Positions 35,696 to 45,479 are shown, counted from the first letter of the stretch. The stretch: DNA of 64,000 bases from CAJXYS01 sp913063035 (GCF_050586465.1 NZ_JBOCEG010000004.1:248001-312000); one strand, 5' to 3'. A program made the numbers and translations. Notes: generated by a model not told the origin, from the sequence alone.

Positions 35696-36889
35696 TTACC
35701 CCTTCACCGCTTTGACGATCTTGTCGGCCGCATCGCTCAGGTCGTCGGCCGCGATGACGTTCAGCCCGCTTTCGTTGATGATCTTCTTGCCCTGTTCAAC
35801 ATTCGTGCCTTCGAGCCGCACGACCAGGGGCACCTGCAGGCCGACCTCCTTGACCGCCTGCACCACGCCGTCGGCGATGATATCGCAGCGCATGATCCCG
35901 CCGAAAATGTTGACCAGGATGCCTTTGACGTTGTCGTCGGAGGTGATGATCTTGAACGCCTCGGTCACCTTTTCCTTGGTGGCGCCGCCGCCGACGTCGA
36001 GGAAGTTGGCGGGTTCCGCGCCGTAGAGCTTGATGATGTCCATCGTCGCCATGGCAAGGCCCGCGCCGTTGACCATGCAGCCGATCTCACCGTCGAGCGC
36101 GATGTAGTTCAGGTCGTATTTCGACGCGGCGAGTTCCTTGGGATCCTCCTCGGTCTCGTCGCGCAGCGCGGCGATATCGGGGTGCCGGTAAAGCGCGTTC
36201 GAATCGAAGCCCATCTTCGCGTCGAGGCACTTCAGGTCGCCCGCGGGCGTCACGATCAGCGGGTTGATTTCCAGCATCTCGCAGTCTTTGTCCACGAAAA
36301 GCTTGTAGAGAATGCCCATCAGCTGGACGCACTGCTTCACCTGTTTGCCCTCGAGGCCCAGCATGAAGGCGATGCGCCGGCCGTGGAAGCCCTGGTAGCC
36401 CGTGGCCGGGTCGACGGAGAAGGACAGGATCTTCTCCGGCGTGGACGCGGCGACTTCCTCGATGTCCATGCCGCCCTCGGTGGAGCAGACGAAGGAGATG
36501 CGGCTCGTCACACGGTCGACCAGCAGCGCGAGGTAAAGCTCGCGATCGATGTCGCTGCCATCCTCGATGTAGATGCGGTTGACCTGTTTTCCGGCCGGGC
36601 CGGTCTGGTGCGTCACGAGGGTGCGGCCCAGCATGCGCTTGGCCTCGGTCTCGGCCTCCTCGACCGACTTGGCCAGCCTTACGCCGCCCTTGTCGCCGAC
36701 GTCGGTTTCCTTGAAGTGGCCCTTGCCGCGGCCGCCGGCGTGGATCTGTGCCTTCACGACCCAGAGCGGGCCGTCGAGTTCCCCGGCGGCGGTCTTGGCC
36801 TCCTCGGCCTTGGTCACCGCGCGGCCGTCCGACACCGGGGCGCCGTAGTCGCGCAGAAGGCTTTTCGCCTGATATTCATGAATGTTCAT
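35696..36889 (-). CDS. sucC: Succinate-CoA ligase, beta subunit
   Basis: 397 residues. The ATP-grasp domain starts MNIHEYQAKSLLRDYGAPVS, with VKAQIHAGGRGKGHFKE (about 45-61) and the C-terminal ligase domain NIFGGIMRCDIIADGVVQAV. It is the promoter-proximal gene of sucCD-sucAB-MAPEG2-MAPEG1-lpd. The upstream 193 bp hold twin GTGATCAC palindromes (36999-37027) and the mdh terminator hairpin, so it has its own promoter. Confidence 0.98.
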   Translation of the reverse strand: MNIHEYQAKSLLRDYGAPVSDGRAVTKAEEAKTAAGELDGPLWVVKAQIHAGGRGKGHFKETDVGDKGGVRLAKSVEEAETEAKRMLGRTLVTHQTGPAGKQVNRIYIEDGSDIDRELYLALLVDRVTSRISFVCSTEGGMDIEEVAASTPEKILSFSVDPATGYQGFHGRRIAFMLGLEGKQVKQCVQLMGILYKLFVDKDCEMLEINPLIVTPAGDLKCLDAKMGFDSNALYRHPDIAALRDETEEDPKELAASKYDLNYIALDGEIGCMVNGAGLAMATMDIIKLYGAEPANFLDVGGGATKEKVTEAFKIITSDDNVKGILVNIFGGIMRCDIIADGVVQAVKEVGLQVPLVVRLEGTNVEQGKKIINESGLNVIAADDLSDAADKIVKAVKG

Positions 36890-36998
36890 GAAAACTGTCC
36901 CGTCTTTCTTGCGTTGACGGCGACCTAAGCACAGACGATTGGGGCTGAGAAGGAAAACCCGCTGAAAACCCGCCTATTCGACGTATTTTCTGCGGTTT

Positions 36999-37027
36999 GT
37001 GATCACGCAATTTCTAGGTGTGATCAC
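36999..37027. promoter_or_regulatory. Twin GTGATCAC palindromes upstream of sucC
   Basis: GTGATCAC at 36999-37006 (context TTTGTGATCACGCAA) and at 37020-37027 (context GTGTGATCACAAAACTG). The centres are 21 bp apart, two helical turns. The same pair with the same spacing and flanks (TTTGTGATCACG ... GATCACRAAACTG) lies upstream of sdhC. The distance to the sucC start is about 110 bp. Confidence 0.7.
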
Positions 37028-37046
37028 AAAACTGTCGGTGCGCAAC

Positions 37047-37066
37047 CCGCGGGCCGAAGCCCGCGG
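37047..37066 (-). terminator. Hairpin after mdh
   Basis: On the minus strand CCGCGGGC-TTCG-GCCCGCGG: an 8-bp GC stem with a UUCG tetraloop, 16 bp past the mdh stop. No U-run follows. It probably separates mdh transcription from the sucC promoter region. Confidence 0.55.
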
Positions 37067-37082
37067 ATTCGCCATGTTCGGG

Positions 37083-38045
37083 TCAGGCGAGCGACTCGTC
37101 GATGCCCTTGCAGGCCTCGACCAGGCCCTTCACGGCGTCGACGGATTTCTGGAACATCGCCTTCTCGTCCTTGTTGAACTCGATCTCGACGACGCGTTCG
37201 ATGCCGCCGGCGCCGATCACGGTCGGCACGCCGACATAGAAGCCGTTCAGGCCGTAGGCGCCGTCAACATAGGCCGCACAGGGCAGGACGCGCTTCTGGT
37301 CCTTCATGTAGGCCTCGGCCATCTCGATCGCCGCGGTCGCGGGGGCGTAGAAGGCCGACCCGTTGCCCAGCAGCTTGACGATTTCGGCGCCGCCGTCGCG
37401 GGTGCGCTGCACGATCGCGTCCAGCTTGTCCTGGCTGGTCCAGCCCATTTTCACCAGATCGGGCAGCGGGATGCCGCCGACGGTGGAATACCGGGTCAGC
37501 GGCACCATGGTGTCGCCGTGGCCGCCGAGGACGAAGGCCGACACGTCCCGCATCGAGACGTTGAACTCGTCGGCAAGGAAGTGGCGGAAGCGCGCGCTGT
37601 CCAGAACGCCTGCCATCCCGCAGACCTTTTCATGCGGCAGGCCCGAGAATTCGCGCAGCGCCCAGACCATCGCGTCGAGCGGGTTGGTGATGCAGATCAC
37701 GAACGCGTCCGGCGCATTGGACTTGATGCCCTCGCCAACGGCCTTCATGACCTTGAGGTTGATCCCCAGCAGGTCGTCGCGGCTCATGCCGGGTTTGCGC
37801 GGCACGCCGGCGGTGACGATGCAGACATCGGCCCCGGCGATGTCGGCATAGTCCTGGGTGCCCTTCAGCGCCACGTCGTAACCCGCGACGGGGCCGCTTT
37901 CGGCGAGATCAAGGGCCTTGCCCTGGGGCGTGCCCTCGGCAATGTCGAACAGCACGACGTCGCCGAGTTCCTTCAGCGCGGCGAGGTGCGCCAGCGTGCC
38001 GCCGATCTGGCCTGCGCCGATCAACGCGATCTTGGGTCTAGCCAT
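37083..38045 (-). CDS. mdh: Malate dehydrogenase
   Basis: NAD-dependent malate dehydrogenase of the LDH-like type, 320 residues. Nucleotide loop IALIGAGQIGGTLAHLAALK, substrate Arg in TAGVPRKPGMSRDDL, catalytic His in VLGGHGDTMVPL. ATG 38045 (MARPKIALIG) is chosen; the open frame runs 28 codons further without homology. It is followed by a hairpin and then sucC. Confidence 0.97.
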   Translation of the reverse strand: MARPKIALIGAGQIGGTLAHLAALKELGDVVLFDIAEGTPQGKALDLAESGPVAGYDVALKGTQDYADIAGADVCIVTAGVPRKPGMSRDDLLGINLKVMKAVGEGIKSNAPDAFVICITNPLDAMVWALREFSGLPHEKVCGMAGVLDSARFRHFLADEFNVSMRDVSAFVLGGHGDTMVPLTRYSTVGGIPLPDLVKMGWTSQDKLDAIVQRTRDGGAEIVKLLGNGSAFYAPATAAIEMAEAYMKDQKRVLPCAAYVDGAYGLNGFYVGVPTVIGAGGIERVVEIEFNKDEKAMFQKSVDAVKGLVEACKGIDESLA

Positions 38046-38277
38046 CGTTTCCATCTCCGGTCGGTTAGAAATCGCCGCTTGCCTACTCTCGGAAACCCGT
38101 CCGCGCAAGCTTTCCCGCCGCGGTGCCATGCGGGCCGGCGCCGCGCGGACGGCGGCGATGGCGGTTCAACTCCCGGAGAAACATTGGAAAACTGGCGCCG
38201 CCGGCCCCTGCGCGGCCCCCGTGATATCTGCCGCTGCGGCGCAGCGCGGCCGCCCGGACGCCCCTCTCGGGGGCTGT

Positions 38278-38300
38278 CCGCGGGGCGAGTCGCCCCGCGG
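38278..38300 (-). terminator. Possible terminator hairpin after the 38308-38625 gene
   Basis: CCGCGGGGC-GAGTC-GCCCCGCGG, 9-bp perfect stem, 7 bp past the stop codon on the minus strand. A second stem-loop (GGACGCCCC / GGGGCTGTCC, imperfect) lies just beyond at about 38254-38279. No U-run. Confidence 0.4.
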
Positions 38301-38307
38301 TCCGTCC

Positions 38308-38625
38308 CTAGACCGGGTCGCCCTGCGGCACGATGATGTCTTCGAAGGCATCACCGGTCGCCAGCAGGCAGCTCACCCCGTCGGGGCGTGTGACGATGAT
38401 CGTCCAGCTTCCGGTTTCGGTCGAGGCGAACAGCTCCACCACCCGGTCGCCGCGGCCAAGACCGATCGACTGGCGCGTCTCGCCGAAACGGGTCTCCAGC
38501 CGGTCGATCACGGTCTGGCGGTCGCCACAGGCCATCACACCGGCGGTGCCGGACTGCGCAGCCCAAAGCGTTGCCAGAATTAGCCCCCCGAACCCCAAGG
38601 AGAGCGCGAACAGGTTGTCCCGCAT
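38308..38625 (-). CDS. Conserved-looking hypothetical protein, exported or membrane-anchored
   Basis: 105 residues. An N-terminal hydrophobic segment (about residues 5-32, LFALSLGFGGLILATLWAAQ) acts as signal or anchor. Then comes a small soluble domain: CGDRQTVIDRLETRFGETRQ and STETGSWTIIVTRPDGVSC. Two Cys residues (about 33 and 85) could form a disulfide. No function recognised. It lies between mdh (same strand, 262 bp gap) and the divergent mcl2-like gene. Confidence 0.7.
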   Translation of the reverse strand: MRDNLFALSLGFGGLILATLWAAQSGTAGVMACGDRQTVIDRLETRFGETRQSIGLGRGDRVVELFASTETGSWTIIVTRPDGVSCLLATGDAFEDIIVPQGDPV

Positions 38626-38836
38626 GTTGGTCCCTTTCCCCAGATGCCCCCCGCATCGCCGCTGCCGGACAGTCTCGCGGCGAAATCACGAAGGCGGGGT
38701 TAACCCGCCGTGCGCCGGATGGAGGGATTGACGCGGCTTTGAGGCAAATCGCGCCGAGCGGGTGCGGCCACGGGGCGCTTGCGCGGGGGCGGGGGCTGTG
38801 CTGCATTGCGGCACGAACAGGGGAGGGCGAGAATCG

Positions 38837-39720
<884 letters not shown>

Positions 39721-39724
<4 letters not shown>

Positions 39725-40278
39725 TCCTTCTCGTTCTCGGCCTTGCGCTCTGGATTTTCGCGCATCTCTTCAAGCGGCTCATGCCGGATGCGCGGGCGGA
39801 GATGGGCGACAAGGGCAAGGGCCTCGTCGCCGTCGCGATCCTGGCTTCCATCGTGCTCATGGTGATCGGGTACCGCGCCGCCGAACCGGTGTTCCTGTGG
39901 TTTCCGCCGTCTTTCCTGACCCATCTGAACAATCTCCTGATGCTGTTGGCGGTCTACCTGTTCGCGGTCTCGGGGGCGAAGACGCGCCTGAGCGGCATCA
40001 TCCGCCATCCGCAGCTGACCGCGGTGAAGACATGGGCGGTTGCGCATCTGCTGGTGAACGGCGATCTCGCCTCGGTGATCCTTTTCGGCGGGCTGCTGGT
40101 CTGGGCCGTGGTCAGCGTGATCCTGATCAACAAAGCCGAGCCGGCGCCGGCACGCCCCGCGCCGGCCCCGATCGGCAAGGAAATCGGCGTGGCCGTCGCG
40201 GCCGTGGTGGTCTACGGCCTGATCGGCATGGTCCATGGCTGGCTGGGCTACTGGCCCTTCCCGGGCGGGGGCATGTGA
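39721..40278 (+). CDS. NnrU family membrane protein
   Basis: 185 residues with about five or six hydrophobic segments and family-like stretches (RMMP-like KRLMPDARAEMGDKGKGL and GIIRHPQLTAVKTWAVAHLL). NnrU was linked to nitric oxide metabolism in Rhodobacter but its biochemical role is unclear. It overlaps mcl2 by ATGA and the following small gene by one base, so it is coupled to ethylmalonyl-CoA pathway genes. Confidence 0.87.
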
Positions 40279-40481
40279 TGCGGGCGTACCGGCTTTTGAC
40301 GGGCGAAGACGGTTCGGCCTTCTGTCACAAGGTGACCGCCGCGCTCGACAGGGGTTGGGCGCTTTATGGCGATCCGTCCTATGCCTATGACGCGGCCAAC
40401 GGCGTGATGCGTTGCGCGCAGGCCGTCGTGAAAGACGTGGCCGGTGACTACGACCCGGACGTGAAACTGGGGAGCCTCTGA
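40278..40481 (+). CDS. DUF1737 small protein
   Basis: 67 residues, MRAYRLLTGEDGSAFCHKVT to KDVAGDYDPDVKLGSL. Matches the small DUF1737 family (Leu/Trp pattern DRGWALYGDPSYAYD). One-base overlap with nnrU (TGATG) and 4 bp before the mesaconyl-CoA hydratase gene. Function unknown; the coupling suggests a link to this operon. Confidence 0.8.
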   Translation: MRAYRLLTGEDGSAFCHKVTAALDRGWALYGDPSYAYDAANGVMRCAQAVVKDVAGDYDPDVKLGSL

Positions 40482-40485
40482 GCCG

Positions 40486-41520
40486 ATGACCAAGACCAAT
40501 CCCGGCCGCTTCTTCGAGGATTACCGCCTGGGCGAGGTGATTGCCCACGCCGTGCCGCGCACCGTTTCAGGCGGGGAGCGCGCGCTCTACCACGCGCTCT
40601 ACCCGGCGCGTCATGCCTTGCATTCCTCGGACGAATTCGCGCGGGCCTGCGGGCTGCCCGCCGCGCCGCTGGACGACCTGATCGCGTTTCACACGGTGTT
40701 CGGAAAGACCGTGCCGGACATCTCGCTCAACGCCGTGGCCAATCTGGGCTACGCCGAGGGCCGTTTCCGGGCGCCGGTCTGGCCGGGGGATACGCTGCGC
40801 GCGGAGTCCGAGGTGATCGGGCTGAAGCAGAACTCGAACGGCAGGTCGGGCGTGGTCTGGGTGCGGACCCGTGGTCTCAACCAGCGCGACGAGGTTGTGC
40901 TGGACTACGTCCGCTGGGTCATGGTTCGGAAGCTGCGGCTCGACGCACCGGCCCCCGAGACCACGATCCCGGACCTGGCCGATGCCGTTTCGGCCGAAGA
41001 CCTCGTGAGTGCGCCCGGGCTCGATTTCACCGGTTATGATTTCGCCCTCTCCGGCGAGCCGCATCGCTGGGCGGACTATGCCGTGGGCGAGGTGATCGAC
41101 CATGTCGATGGCGTCACCGTCGAGGAAGCCGAGCACATGATGGCGACACGGCTGTGGCAGAATACCGCGAAGGTCCATTTCGACGCGACCCTGCGCGAAG
41201 ACGGCCGACGGCTGATATATGGCGGCCACGTCATCAGCCTGGCGCGCGCGCTCAGCTTCAACGGGCTGGCGAACGCGCAGATGATCGTGGCGCTGAACGG
41301 CGGCGCGCATGCCAATCCGTGTTTCGCCGGCGATACGGTCCGGGCCTGGACCGAGGTGCTGGAGACCGCCGAGACGGACGCGCCCGGCGTAGGGGCGCTG
41401 CGGTTGCGGCTGGTCGCGACGAAGGGCGAGGGCCCCGAGGCGGGGCTCAGGAATGCCGAGGGCAAGTATCTTCCCCATGTGCTGCTCGACCTCGATTACT
41501 GGGCGCTGATGCCGCGTTGA
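40486..41520 (+). CDS. mch: Mesaconyl-CoA hydratase (MaoC-like), ethylmalonyl-CoA pathway
   Basis: 344 residues, a double hotdog MaoC-family hydratase. Start MTKTNPGRFFEDYRLGEVIA, with characteristic GRFRAPVWPGDTLRAESEVI (about residues 94-113) and the second-half counterpart GGAHANPCFAGDTVRAWTEV. It hydrates mesaconyl-C1-CoA to beta-methylmalyl-CoA. The ccr and ecm genes in the same window and mcl2 in the same operon support this over other MaoC roles. Confidence 0.9.
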   Translation: MTKTNPGRFFEDYRLGEVIAHAVPRTVSGGERALYHALYPARHALHSSDEFARACGLPAAPLDDLIAFHTVFGKTVPDISLNAVANLGYAEGRFRAPVWPGDTLRAESEVIGLKQNSNGRSGVVWVRTRGLNQRDEVVLDYVRWVMVRKLRLDAPAPETTIPDLADAVSAEDLVSAPGLDFTGYDFALSGEPHRWADYAVGEVIDHVDGVTVEEAEHMMATRLWQNTAKVHFDATLREDGRRLIYGGHVISLARALSFNGLANAQMIVALNGGAHANPCFAGDTVRAWTEVLETAETDAPGVGALRLRLVATKGEGPEAGLRNAEGKYLPHVLLDLDYWALMPR

Positions 41521-41622
41521 GGGGTCCCATGAACATCCGGCTAGCCAATTTTGGGGTGTTCAAGGTGAGTCGCAGATCAGCATACTATCGTATGCGATGA
41601 TGTCCCCGCAGGGCTTGAATTT

Positions 41623-41651
41623 GTGATCACGTGATCAGAAAGCGTGATCAC
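41623..41651. promoter_or_regulatory. Twin GTGATCAC palindromes (plus a partial third) upstream of sdhC
   Basis: GTGATCAC at 41623-41630 and 41644-41651, centres 21 bp apart, with a 7-of-8 copy GTGATCAG at 41631-41638 between them. Flanks TTTGTGATCACG and GTGATCACGAAACTG match those before sucC. The pair ends about 127 bp before sdhC. Confidence 0.7.
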
Positions 41652-41778
41652 GAAACTGGAAATGCACGCAATCAGATGCGATTTTTCCGCCCTGCCGCGG
41701 CTCTGACTATGTGACAAGCGCCGCAAATGGGCTAAGCAGTAAACCAGATGCAGAGACTGCAAAGAGAAGGGACGCCCC

Positions 41779-42165
41779 ATGGCTGACGTGAACCGGGGAA
41801 ACCGCCCGCTGTCGCCCCACGCCACAATCTACCGCTGGCCGCTCAACGCGATCATGTCCATCTTGCACCGGATCACCGGCACGGCCATGGCGCTGGGCGC
41901 CGTTCTGGTCGTCTGGTGGTTCCTCGCCGCGGCGACCTCGGCCGAGTATTTCGCCACCGTCGACGGGGTGCTGACATCCTGGATCGGCGATCTCGTGCTG
42001 TTCCTGTCGCTGCTGGCGCTGTCATATCACCTGATGAACGGCGTGCGGCACCTGATCTGGGACACCGGCGCCGGGTTCGACAACGAGTCGACGCAGCAGA
42101 GCGGGATCATCGGCCTGGTGCTGGCCGTCGTCATCGCCGCCCTTCTTCTGGCCGCAACGTGGTGA
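41779..42165 (+). CDS. sdhC: Succinate dehydrogenase cytochrome b556 subunit
   Basis: 128 residues, three transmembrane helices, anchors the complex and binds heme b and quinone. Signature RPLSPHATIYRWPLNAIMSI, HRITGTAMALG, and the heme His in LALSYHLMNGVRHLIWD. A GAAGGGA ribosome site precedes the ATG. First gene of sdhCDA-lipoprotein-sdhB, with the GTGATCAC cluster about 130 bp upstream. Confidence 0.96.
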   Translation: MADVNRGNRPLSPHATIYRWPLNAIMSILHRITGTAMALGAVLVVWWFLAAATSAEYFATVDGVLTSWIGDLVLFLSLLALSYHLMNGVRHLIWDTGAGFDNESTQQSGIIGLVLAVVIAALLLAATW

Positions 42166-42172
42166 GGCAGAC

Positions 42173-42550
42173 ATGAGCATCCTGACAAGTTACAAGCGCG
42201 TCGCCGGGCTGGGGTCTGCCAAGGAAGGCACCCATCACTGGTGGATGCAGCGCCTGACCGCAATCGCGCTGGTGCCCCTGACCATCTTCTTCGTGGTGCC
42301 GTTCGGGAGCAATCTCGGCGCCGGCCACGACGCCGTGGTCGAGACCTACACGAACCCCTGGAACGCCGTGATCGCGATCCTCTTCATCATCACCGCCTTC
42401 TATCACCTGATGATGGGTTTGCAGGTGGTGATAGAGGACTACGTGCACGGCAAGGCCGGCGTGGTCCTGCTGATCGCGAACACGCTGCTCTGCTGGGCCC
42501 TTGCCATCGCCGGCGTCTTCGCGGTGGTCAAGATCGCGCTCGGCGCCTGA
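42173..42550 (+). CDS. sdhD: Succinate dehydrogenase membrane anchor subunit
   Basis: 125 residues, three transmembrane helices. Typical sequence GLGSAKEGTHHWWMQRLTAI (with the Ser/Arg quinone-site region) and AFYHLMMGLQVVIEDYVHGK (heme ligand region). Starts 7 bp after sdhC and ends 12 bp before sdhA. Confidence 0.96.
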   Translation: MSILTSYKRVAGLGSAKEGTHHWWMQRLTAIALVPLTIFFVVPFGSNLGAGHDAVVETYTNPWNAVIAILFIITAFYHLMMGLQVVIEDYVHGKAGVVLLIANTLLCWALAIAGVFAVVKIALGA

Positions 42551-42562
42551 TCGGAGACGGAC

Positions 42563-44371
42563 ATGGCATCTTACGATATCGAATATCACAATTACGACGT
42601 GGTCGTGGTGGGCGCCGGCGGCTCCGGCCTGCGCGCGACGCTGGGCATGGCCGAACAGGGCCTCAGCACCGCCTGCGTCACCAAGGTCTTCCCGACCCGC
42701 TCGCACACCGTTGCGGCCCAGGGCGGCATCGCGGCCTCACTCGGCAACATGGGGCCGGACGACTGGCAATGGCACATGTACGACACCGTGAAAGGGTCGG
42801 ACTGGCTGGGCGATACCGACGCGATGGAATATCTCGCCCGCGAGGCGCCGAAGGCGGTCTACGAGCTCGAGCATTACGGCGTGCCCTTCTCGCGCACCGA
42901 AGAGGGCAAGATCTACCAGCGGCCCTTCGGGGGCCATACGACCGAGTTCGGCGAGGGTCCTCCGGTGCAGCGCACCTGTGCGGCCGCGGACCGGACGGGC
43001 CACGCCATCCTGCACACGCTCTACGGCCAGAGCCTGAAGCAGAAGGCGGAATTCTTCATCGAGTATTTCGCCATCGACCTGATCATGTCCGAGGACGGCC
43101 AGTGCCAGGGCGTGGTGGCCTGGAAGCTCGACGACGGCACGATCCACGTCTTCAACGCCAAGATGACCGTGCTGGCGACCGGCGGCTATGGCCGGGCCTA
43201 TTTCTCGGCCACCTCCGCGCATACCTGCACCGGTGACGGGGGCGGCATGGTCGCGCGGGCCGGGTTGCCGTTGCAGGACATGGAATTCGTGCAGTTCCAC
43301 CCCACGGGCATCTACGGCGCCGGCTGCCTCATCACCGAGGGTGCGCGCGGCGAAGGCGGGTATCTCACCAATTCCGAGGGCGAGCGCTTCATGGAACGCT
43401 ACGCGCCCACCTACAAGGACCTCGCGTCGCGCGACGTGGTGAGCCGGTGCATGACGATGGAAATCCGCGAGGGCCGCGGCGTCGGCCCGAACAAGGATCA
43501 CATCCATCTGAACCTGAGCCACCTGCCGCCCGCGACCCTGGCCGAGCGGCTGCCGGGCATCTCGGAATCGGCACGCATTTTCGCGGGCGTCGACGTGACC
43601 AAGGAACCGATCCCGGTGCTTCCGACGGTGCATTACAACATGGGCGGCATCCCGACGAATTACTGGGGCGAGGTGCTGAACCCGACCACGGACGACCCGG
43701 ACCGCATCGCGCCCGGCCTGATGGCCGTGGGCGAAGCCGGCTGTGCCAGCGTGCACGGGGCGAACAGGCTCGGGTCGAACTCGCTGATCGACCTCGTGGT
43801 CTTCGGCCGCGCCGCGGCGCTGCGCGCGGGCGAAGTGGTCGATCCGAACGCACCGGCCCCAGCGCTCAACAAGGCGTCGGTCGATGCGGCGCTCGACCGC
43901 TTCGACAAGCTGCGCCACGCGGATGGCGGGACGCCGACGGCAGAACTGCGCCTCGAGATGCAGAAGACCATGCAGGACGATGCCGCCGTGTTCCGTAGCG
44001 AAAAGACGCTCGCCGAGGGCTGCAAGAAGATGGCGGCCGTCGCGGACAAGCTCGACGATCTGCAGGTCACCGACCGGTCGATGATCTGGAACTCCGACCT
44101 GATGGAGACGCTGGAGCTGACCAACCTCATGCCGAACGCGTTGACCACCATCGTCAGCGCCGAGGCCCGCAAGGAAAGCCGCGGCGCCCACGCCCACGAG
44201 GATCACCCGGATCGCGACGACGAGACCTGGCGTGTTCACACCCTGTCCTGGGTGGAGGGCAACAGCAGCGTCAAGCTCGACTATCGCCCGGTGCATCTCG
44301 ACCCGCTGACGCCGCAGGAGAAAGGCGGGATTGATACCGCCAAGATCGCCCCGAAGGCGCGCGTGTACTGA
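42563..44371 (+). CDS. sdhA: Succinate dehydrogenase flavoprotein subunit
   Basis: 602 residues. FAD Rossmann motif VVVVGAGGSGLRATLGMAEQ, covalent FAD His in FPTRSHTVAAQGG (His about 48), catalytic segment GEGGYLTNSEGERFMERY, and GEAGCASVHGANRLGSNSL near the substrate site. Full length, with the C-terminal HEDHPDRDDETWR region. The next gene is a small lipoprotein, not sdhB. Confidence 0.98.
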   Translation: MASYDIEYHNYDVVVVGAGGSGLRATLGMAEQGLSTACVTKVFPTRSHTVAAQGGIAASLGNMGPDDWQWHMYDTVKGSDWLGDTDAMEYLAREAPKAVYELEHYGVPFSRTEEGKIYQRPFGGHTTEFGEGPPVQRTCAAADRTGHAILHTLYGQSLKQKAEFFIEYFAIDLIMSEDGQCQGVVAWKLDDGTIHVFNAKMTVLATGGYGRAYFSATSAHTCTGDGGGMVARAGLPLQDMEFVQFHPTGIYGAGCLITEGARGEGGYLTNSEGERFMERYAPTYKDLASRDVVSRCMTMEIREGRGVGPNKDHIHLNLSHLPPATLAERLPGISESARIFAGVDVTKEPIPVLPTVHYNMGGIPTNYWGEVLNPTTDDPDRIAPGLMAVGEAGCASVHGANRLGSNSLIDLVVFGRAAALRAGEVVDPNAPAPALNKASVDAALDRFDKLRHADGGTPTAELRLEMQKTMQDDAAVFRSEKTLAEGCKKMAAVADKLDDLQVTDRSMIWNSDLMETLELTNLMPNALTTIVSAEARKESRGAHAHEDHPDRDDETWRVHTLSWVEGNSSVKLDYRPVHLDPLTPQEKGGIDTAKIAPKARVY

Positions 44372-44373
44372 GC

Positions 44374-44676
44374 ATGCGTTGCACCGGGCGTCATATCGGC
44401 CTGGCGGTCGCGGGGGTTTCCGCCCTCGCGGCGTCGGCCTGTGGCCCGCAAAGGGTGCCGCTCGACGATGCGATGGAGCGCTGCCGCGAGCGGGCACGCC
44501 TGGCGGAGAGCCCGCGCGGCCGCGTGGGCATGGGCGTCGGTAGCGACGGTCCGATCACCACCTTCGATGTGACCATCGGCAGCGATTTCCTGGCCGGGCG
44601 CGACCCGGAACAGGTCTACATCCAGTGCGTCATAAACCTGACCGGCCAGCGGCCGACAGAACCGCTTGGCAGCTGA
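44374..44676 (+). CDS. Small predicted lipoprotein inside the sdh operon
   Basis: 100 residues. A signal sequence with lipobox LAASAC (Cys about 23) precedes a short domain: DDAMERCRERARLAESPRGR, VGMGVGSDGPITTFDVTIGS and DPEQVYIQCVINLTGQRP. No function recognised. It starts 2 bp after the sdhA stop and ends 23 bp before sdhB, so it is certainly in the transcript. A similar small gene occurs here in related Rhodobacterales, from memory. The predicted periplasmic or outer-membrane location does not fit SDH, which faces the cytoplasm. Confidence 0.82.
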   Translation: MRCTGRHIGLAVAGVSALAASACGPQRVPLDDAMERCRERARLAESPRGRVGMGVGSDGPITTFDVTIGSDFLAGRDPEQVYIQCVINLTGQRPTEPLGS

Positions 44677-44699
44677 GGACGCGGAAAGGAATTGGCAAC

Positions 44700-45479
44700 A
44701 TGGTTCAACTGACCCTCCCCAAGAATTCGCAGGTCAAGACGGGCAAGACCTGGCCCAAGCCCGAGGGCGCCACGAATGTGCGGGCGTTCCGCATCTATCG
44801 CTGGGACCCTGACAGCGGGGACAATCCGCGGATCGACACCTACCATGTCGATCTCGACGATTGCGGGCCGATGGTTCTCGACGCGCTGATCAAGATCAAG
44901 AACGAGATCGACCCGACCCTGACCTTCCGCCGGTCTTGCCGCGAGGGCATCTGCGGGTCCTGCGCGATGAATATCGACGGTGGCAACACGCTGGCCTGCA
45001 CCTATGGCATCGACGAGGTGAAGGGCGATGTTCGGGTGTATCCGCTGCCCCACATGCCGGTGGTCAAGGACCTGATCCCGGATCTCACCCATTTCTATGC
45101 CCAGCACGCGGCGGTGAAGCCGTGGCTCGAGACGACGACGAACGAGCCGCAGACCGAATGGCGCCAGACCATCGAGGACCGCGAGAAGCTCGACGGGCTT
45201 TACGAATGCGTGATGTGTGCCTGCTGTTCCACGTCCTGCCCGTCCTATTGGTGGAACGGTGACCGCTATCTCGGACCGGCCGCGCTGCTGCACGCCTATC
45301 GCTGGATCATTGACAGCCGCGACGAGGCCACCGGCGAGCGGCTCGACGACCTGGAAGACCCGTTCAAGCTCTACCGTTGCCATACCATCATGAACTGCGC
45401 GAAGACCTGTCCCAAGGGGCTCAACCCCGCCAAGGCGATCGCGGAGATCAAGAAGAAAATGGTGGAGCGCACGCTCTGA
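44700..45479 (+). CDS. sdhB: Succinate dehydrogenase iron-sulfur subunit
   Basis: 259 residues. The [2Fe-2S] ligands are in SCREGICGSCAMNIDGG with a later Cys; the [4Fe-4S] and [3Fe-4S] ligands are in CVMCACCSTSCPSYWW and CHTIMNCAKTCPKGLNP. ATG 44700 (MVQLTLPKNSQ) has GGAAAGGA upstream; the frame is open earlier within the lipoprotein gene but without homology. Last gene of the sdh operon. Confidence 0.98.
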   Translation: MVQLTLPKNSQVKTGKTWPKPEGATNVRAFRIYRWDPDSGDNPRIDTYHVDLDDCGPMVLDALIKIKNEIDPTLTFRRSCREGICGSCAMNIDGGNTLACTYGIDEVKGDVRVYPLPHMPVVKDLIPDLTHFYAQHAAVKPWLETTTNEPQTEWRQTIEDREKLDGLYECVMCACCSTSCPSYWWNGDRYLGPAALLHAYRWIIDSRDEATGERLDDLEDPFKLYRCHTIMNCAKTCPKGLNPAKAIAEIKKKMVERTL

